Assembly: GCF_963576675.1 (NCBI RefSeq)
Contig: NC_088916.1
Location: forward strand, 50,717,001-50,781,000
Length of the DNA: 64,000 nt
Direction of reading: 5' to 3'
Source: Euphorbia lathyris
Lineage: Eukaryota > Streptophyta > Magnoliopsida > Malpighiales > Euphorbiaceae
Below the pieces are notes generated by a model that saw nothing but the letters and a program-made list of their open reading frames with translations, ran no database searches and had not been told where the DNA came from. Shown here in pieces: positions 59,001-64,000 of the stretch. Both the position numbers and the translations under genes were made by a program. The stretch's first letter is position 1. Each line of letters starts with the position of its first letter.

Positions 59001-59720
59001 GCAGGGAGAAAAAGAAAGAAGACGGGGAAAAAAGAAAGTTGTATAAGATAGAAAAAACTATATAATAATAAATGAGACTAGGATAGGAGATATCAAAATA
59101 TGGAAAAAAAAGAAAGGAAAAGAGGAAAAAGAGAGAATAATCAAATAAATGAACCTTGGAAATATCAATATCAATATCAATATCAAATTCGAGTTTTGGA
59201 AATATTTCTCGTTTATTTCATGTTCATGTTCAACATCACCGACTTGCCACAAAAATGCAAAATTTTTTTATAATTTACTTCAATTTGGTCGGTTCGAGAT
59301 TTTTTTGATGCATTTTGGATAAATCTTATTCAATGTTTTTAGGTTGAATTTAATTTTAATTAGTAAATTTATAATTATTTTAAATGAAGAATCATTTTCC
59401 TGTTTGAAAAGTCGATGCATTAAATTTTTGTTGAAATCAAATAAAATAAAATTCTGGAAATCGAATTTTTTTTTTTTATTTAGAAAATACTTAAAAAGAA
59501 AGAAACCGTATAAGATAATAATAAAATTTAATGAAAGAAAGAAAGAAAAAAAGAAAGAACAGTACTCTACTACTATTGGTGGGAATCAAAGAATAATATT
59601 TATTAAAATATTGACCACGTGGACTTCTCTTTCCAAGTACATTATTTATTTATTTACTTAAAAAGGAATTAAATAGTTTTATCAACAAAAATAAATAAAT
59701 AAATAAATAAATAGCGAGTT
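59001..59720. other. AT-rich intergenic DNA, no gene seen
   Basis: Contains a TATCAATATCAATATCAAT repeat near 59162-59185, GAAA-rich runs and an AAATAAAT repeat near 59690-59712. Open frames are low-complexity. Confidence 0.45.
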
Positions 59721-60101
59721 TTAGAGCATCTTTAATAGAGTGTGTCAAAACTTAACATATAATTTCAAAATATAATATTTTATTGTCCCTTTCATCTACA
59801 TCACTTTTGGCAATTTTTACTTAAAAATGCTCTAATAGAGGTTGCTTGAAAAGTTGTCATTATAATGCTATAAATTATTATTTTATTATAAATATTAAAA
59901 ATAAAAGGTTCCAGATTTTATTATTTCTAAGAGAGGGACCACAAATTTTATATTAAAAAATAATAAACAAGGTTGCCAAAAATTGACAATCTTCCTTGGC
60001 ACCCACAATCACTCCAATAGTGGACACCCTTTAAAACTTGTCAAACCTGATGCCACATCAGCTGGCACTTTTTTAGACAGCTTCTATTGGAGATGCTCTA
60101 A
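59721..60101. mobile_element. MITE with TTAGAGCATC ends
   Basis: Left TTAGAGCATCTTTAATAGAG and, in reverse from the right, TTAGAGCATCTCCAATAGAA. This 'GAGCATCTCCAATAG' end is common among plant MITEs. About 380 bases, non-coding, target duplication not clear. Confidence 0.65.
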
Positions 60102-60432
60102 TACGAAAAGCAGTAGAGCCCCCGCAATGGAACCAATCAAATAACTTAACTCACAATTTAATAAGGGGACTTTACCAAAATGCATATAAATTGCATTTTG
60201 GGTTGCTCAATTTAGTCTACCATTCCGAACCATACCCTTACTTTTTCAGAGGCACCGATGGGTGAGCTATTAGACCGAGTATGGTCAATCTTGATATTGT
60301 GATGAATACTACTATAGAAGTAGTGCCCACTAATGTCGAGAAATGAAGAAAGTTGTAGAGTTGCATGGAAAATGAAAATAACAAAGTTGTTTCGCTCGTT
60401 GGAATCAAAACTCTTAAGATTTAACCTTACCA

Positions 60433-60738
60433 ATGAAGAAGAAATTGAAATTTGAAAGTGATGATGAAAATGATGTTGATCTAATTGGTACTTATTTTAA
60501 CCATACTCCAGCTGAAGTCTTATTTGATACTATTATCAATAAATTTGATGAGAATTTCTTTCATCAAGATTGCAATGACATTCTGAAATTCGTGAAAGAT
60601 ATTAATTTACCAATGAAAATTCTACATGAATCAATGATAGGCTACTTTGAGATAGCGAAGAAAAAAAAAATGAGGCATGAGAGAAAAAGTTCAACGAGAA
60701 GGAGAAAAAAGATGAAAGAGGAGAATAAGAAGTATTAA
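60433..60738 (+). CDS. Unknown protein fragment, copy 1
   Basis: ATG at 60433, 101 residues, ending in a Lys/Arg-rich tail. The core (residues about 8-70: SDDENDVD, 'FNHTPAEVLFDTI', 'KFDENFFHQDCNDILK', 'LPMKILHESM') is repeated at 63132-63461 with about 80% identity by eye, in the same frame. I do not recognise the family. Low composition complexity only at the ends; the core looks like a genuine acidic coding region. The lack of introns, promoter or longer partner suggests a duplicated gene piece or an element-borne sequence. A CACTA end lies two bases after the stop. Confidence 0.45.
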   Translation: MKKKLKFESDDENDVDLIGTYFNHTPAEVLFDTIINKFDENFFHQDCNDILKFVKDINLPMKILHESMIGYFEIAKKKKMRHERKSSTRRRKKMKEENKKY

Positions 60739-60739
60739 T

Positions 60740-61080
60740 CACTATAGAAGAAAAAAAATGGTCTTTACGACGCTAAAATTTATGGTTTAACGACGCTTTT
60801 CAGTGTCCCTAAACACTAACCCACGCTTTTCCAAGTGTCGTCACATATGTCGTTAAATCGCATGTCGTTAATTTTAACGACACATAAACTCTTGTGTGGG
60901 TAAATTCAATCCCATGACACATTGCATAGAAACGTCATCATGCTACCAACGCTTACATTTTTTTGTCGTAATTTTTTCCATATTATTTATTTTTAATTTT
61001 GAAAATTTCCACTACGTTTTAACAAAATGTCGCAAAGTGAACAACACATTAATTGAAAAATGTCTCCAAATTTATGACAT
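60740..61080 (+). mobile_element. CACTA (En/Spm) transposon terminus
   Basis: Begins CACTATAGAAG, followed by subterminal GACGCTTTTCAGTGTC, CCACGCTTTTCCAAGTGTCG and TGTCGTTAA-type motifs in both orientations, typical of CACTA ends. The other duplicate at 63508 reads straight on from the equivalent of AATATTAAT, so it acts as the unfilled site; the duplicated bases would be AAT (60737-60739). No matching right end was found, so the element is partial or long-range. Right limit approximate. Confidence 0.65.
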
Positions 61081-62230
61081 TTAATTATAAGAACATTTAC
61101 ATTTTGCTACATTTATAATCCAATACTTCTCAAATGCAACGAGAATTAATTTTGTATAATAAATTTTACTGACATTAAATTTATTATTATTCTTAATAAT
61201 TTATGGACTCCACAATAAATAAATGAATATAGAAAAATTAGTTAAACTAAAAAAATTATATTTATAAATAAACTTTAGCATTGTATTACATAGGAGAACT
61301 TTTACATTTACGCTTCAACTTTAATAAACTTATTTCTAATGAAAAGTAAAAAGAGAAAAAAGAGAAAACTATAAAGATTTGGTTGGAAGTTTGACAAACA
61401 CAAGAAACAAGGCCAAAGGTTCCACAAATTTGAAAGTTTCGTGTCAATTTCATGCCCACCAGCACCATATCTCCTTCTTGGTGGTACCAGATTTATTAGT
61501 TCCACCTTTTATGCTCATAGGCTGATAAAAATAACGATATTATAATTAAACAGGAGACAAAGTTCAATGGAAGCTAACTGATACCAAATTAAGAGATAGA
61601 ATGAAACTCACAGCTATTAAATCAGGCTTAAGTGCGCTTCTTGCTGACCTTCTCACAATTGAGAATATGATCAACCAAACATGTATCACATTATTCAAGA
61701 AGCTAAGATTTTTTCCAAGATGTGAACTCTTGTCCCTCATAATACAGTACAATTTTCATGACAGGTGGACACGTGCAAGGGTTTTTAAATATATAAACTA
61801 CATTTAAGTGAATGTTTCATGCAAGACATAAATCAAACATGTAAATCTGTTCTGGGGTCCCAAAGCTAACATGAATTGTTTAGGCTTATAAACTCAAATA
61901 TAGAAGCTGTGTATAGTTGATTATTGTTTAATGAATAACCCAAAAGACAAACCTGTTTTGCTATCACTTGTCGACATGTTATATGTGAAGGAACAAGAGG
62001 GCACTCTTATCTGCAAGCTCCTTCAAATACTTGGCATAGGAAATTCCATGATTAGTAGGTAGATATGCTAACCATCGCTAGTTTGAACAAGAAAGAGAAG
62101 CATTGGTGAACCAATCATAAAACTTGCAAAAATGGATAACAAAAAGCTTGTCAACACAAAAGTAATTGGAAAGAGATTAAGAATGATTCAATGTGATGAT
62201 GAACATAGTATTAAACAGATGTAGAAAAAT
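61081..62230. other. Intergenic or decayed gene region
   Basis: No reliable gene model. Minus-strand blocks such as 'GGTNKSGTTKKEI' near 61440-61510 and others near 61600-61760 look partly exon-like, but no consistent splice chain or family match was found. Confidence 0.35.
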
Positions 62231-62239
62231 CATTATAGC

Positions 62240-62502
62240 TGAATCTGACTGGCCTGGTGGCAGTGGCAGTGGCGGGGCTGATCCAATACCGTTAATTTCC
62301 TCAATTGTACCGGCGGAATCGATAGAGTAGAAATAGTCGTCTGTTAGGGTTTCAAAATTATCTTGAAGGAGATTCTACTATATCGGATCCGGATCCGAAA
62401 ATCCGAATCCAGATCTGAAAAATCATTAGCCATTCACATTGAGTAATCATCTTGAAGCAGATTCTGTCGAATCGGATCAAACTCAGAAAAATCATTAGGC
62501 AT
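62240..62502 (-). pseudogene. Duplicated first-exon-like coding fragment
   Basis: From an ATG at 62502 the minus strand reads MPNDFSEFDPIRQNLLQDDY then stops; a second ATG at 62433 restarts with MANDFSDLDSDF, and after a frame break continues 'NFETLTDDYFYSIDSAGTIE' and a Pro-rich 'APPLPLPPGQSDSA' ending near 62240. It looks like an acidic N-terminal exon duplicated in tandem and then broken. The family is not recognised. Confidence 0.35.
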
Positions 62503-62640
62503 CAAGGAGCGATTTCTTCTCTTCGTCCACTCTCTTTGTGAAAACAGAGATCGACGACGTCAGACGAAAGGGAAAACACTCTCTCTCTCTCTGAAGTGTC
62601 GATGACCTAGCCGACGTTGATCGCCCGATCTCTAGCCATC

Positions 62641-62985
62641 ATGTCTGGTTGGTGTCTGTCGCTTGAGAGTTATGTTGGGATCAGCACCCTCTTTAATCCG
62701 AAACTCAAATTCTCTCCTACGGATTTGGAGCCCTTGATGTCTGTTCCACCTAATTCATCGGCGAAATCGTTTGATGCTGTTTTGCAAGGCCGGACGGTTG
62801 ATGCTCCGATTTCTTTGGCCCCGGTAATGCCACCTAAATCATCGGCAAAATCGTTTGCCGCTGTTTTGCAAGGCTGGATGGTTGATACTCCAATTTCTAT
62901 TGCTCTGGTTTCTGATTGTGGTGGTTTCAAATCGGTTCGAATTTTCCAAGCGGCATATGAACGCAGACTTGCTCTATCGGTTTGA
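62641..62985 (+). CDS. Retrotransposon ORF1-like fragment
   Basis: ATG at 62641, about 114 residues. It contains a duplicated segment, 'SSAKSFDAVLQGRTVDAP' and 'SSAKSFAAVLQGWMVDTP', each followed by IS(L/I)A, and then 'FKSVRIFQAAYERRLAL'. The closing part resembles the start of the DUF4283-type domain in plant LINE ORF1 proteins. The frame ends abruptly after that. A (CT)n leader lies upstream at 62580-62595. Assignment is tentative; it could also be a host gene's first exon. Confidence 0.35.
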   Translation: MSGWCLSLESYVGISTLFNPKLKFSPTDLEPLMSVPPNSSAKSFDAVLQGRTVDAPISLAPVMPPKSSAKSFAAVLQGWMVDTPISIALVSDCGGFKSVRIFQAAYERRLALSV

Positions 62986-63131
62986 AAGGGTGTATTATTT
63001 CTTTAAATATTTTACTATCACCGGAAAAAATGTCACCCGCTCCAACTTTCATTCTCATACTTTGATAATTATGTCTATCATTAACATCTCAGATTCATCA
63101 TACTAAAAAAAATATAGATAATTTTCTGTCA

Positions 63132-63461
63132 TTGCTTTTCAAAGATGATGTAGTAGATTCGCCAATAAAGAAGATTAAGATCGAAAAGGTCGATAACAAT
63201 GAGAGACAGATTCCAATTAAGAAAAAATCGAAAATTGAAAGTGATGATGAAAAGAATGTCGATCCAATTGGTACTTCTTTTAACCATATTCCAGCTGAAG
63301 TCTTTTTTAATACTATTGTTAACAAATTTGATGAGAATTTCTTTCATCAAGATTGCAATGATATTCTAAAATTAATGAAAGATATTGCTTTATCAATGAA
63401 AATTCTAAATGAATTAATGACTGACTACTTTGAGTCAGGGAAGAAAAAGAATGACGCATGA
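63132..63461 (+). pseudogene. Unknown protein fragment, copy 2
   Basis: About 109 codons open but with no ATG before residue about 90; the frame opens at a TTG. Equivalent to the unknown coding region at 60433 over 'SDDEKNVDPIGT', 'FNHIPAEVFFNTI', 'KFDENFFHQDCNDILK' and beyond, and downstream non-coding similarity runs to about 63520. It carries about 30 extra residues upstream. No function can be given. Confidence 0.45.
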
Positions 63462-63520
63462 GAGAAAATGCTCAACGGGAATGAGAAAAAGATGAAAGAG
63501 GAGAATAAGAAATATTAATG

Positions 63521-64000
63521 TTTTAATGTCTTGATACATGTTAAGTTTTTTTTTAAAAAAAATACATGTTAAGTTTGTTTATGTAGTTATGCAACTCATA
63601 TGTAATTTTTTTATTCCAATATTTATAATATTCTATTATAATTTTGTTTACACTAATCAAATTGTACGAGACATAATTTAACATATTCAACTGAAATTTA
63701 TTTAAATTATATTAACATCATAGCTTTAAAATGTCAATGTTGCTAGTATATTTATATTATATTAACATCAAATATATTATATTAACACATTCGAATTATT
63801 TCTTAAAAAGAAACCTTTTGAATTACAAATGCAAATGTTGTTATTGGAGGATTAACGAATTGGGATGTGAAGGGTGATGTGAAGGTAAATATTAAAATCA
63901 ACAATTAGTATTAAAATCATCAATAATATCATTTCAATGAAAGTACATTCATTGAATTTATAGTGAATTTGAAAGAGTATATTATTTCTATAAATGCTTT
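63521..64000. other. AT-rich right edge of the window
   Basis: No gene. The last 36 bases (TTTGAAAGAGTATATTATTT...) resemble 62983-63018 (TTTGAAAGGGTGTATTATTT...), suggesting the duplicated block beginning near 62980 starts again at the window edge. Confidence 0.4.

Overview
The window is nuclear DNA of a flowering plant, most likely a eudicot. The reasons are intron-rich genes with GT-AG junctions, very AT-rich intergenic DNA, (TA)n and (GAA)n microsatellites, and a dense mixture of plant transposons: Copia/Sirevirus-like and Ty3/gypsy LTR elements, L1-type LINEs, an Au-type SINE, hAT and Tourist-like MITEs, one CACTA end and many Mutator-like foldback elements. No RNA gene cluster, CRISPR array or bacterial-type operon was seen.

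Host genes are few. Two small two-EF-hand calcium-binding protein genes lie on the + strand (coding 5289-5564 and 30493-30768); each encodes 91 residues and they look like paralogues. The main content is a pair of tandem, minus-strand genes for lipin-type phosphatidate phosphatase (PAH2-like), with coding spans 31735-40499 and 50448-58144. I could place all 11 coding exons of both. Nine of the eleven exons have identical lengths in the two genes; only exons 1 and 2 differ. Both genes keep the N-terminal lipin domain and the DVDGT catalytic motif. The second gene carries a one-base change that destroys the AG acceptor of intron 2, so its output is uncertain. An unidentified gene-like sequence occurs twice near the right end (60433-60738 and 63132-63461).

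Layout. 1-3926: the 5' part of a minus-strand Sirevirus-like element, whose LTR is split by a (TA)n-targeting element. 3935-4330: LINE remnant. 5.2-5.6 kb: first EF-hand gene. 7.7-13.6 kb: a series of foldback elements, most with 9-bp target duplications. 13.58-26.65 kb: a deeply nested stack, in which a MULE-type MITE was opened by AT-rich DNA that in turn received a 4.4-kb giant foldback element (with another foldback in its loop) and a decayed gypsy element; next to it is the second copy of the (TA)n-targeting element, itself split by a Pack-MULE-like element carrying a piece of an ANTH-domain (clathrin assembly) gene. 26.66-30.4 kb: LTR and MITE remnants. 30.5 kb: second EF-hand gene. 31.7-41.3 kb: first PAH gene. 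42-50 kb: LINE, Copia LTR, hAT, MULE-type and Tourist-like remnants. 50.4-59 kb: second PAH gene with a SINE in intron 8. 59-64 kb: MITE, CACTA end and duplicated gene fragments.

The PAH genes would make diacylglycerol from phosphatidate at the endoplasmic reticulum, and the EF-hand proteins would bind Ca2+. Nothing in the sequence links the two pairs functionally. The most unusual content is structural: about a dozen long-inverted-repeat elements, most with 9-10 bp target duplications, several nested inside each other, and two oppositely oriented 2-kb elements flanked only by (TA)n.
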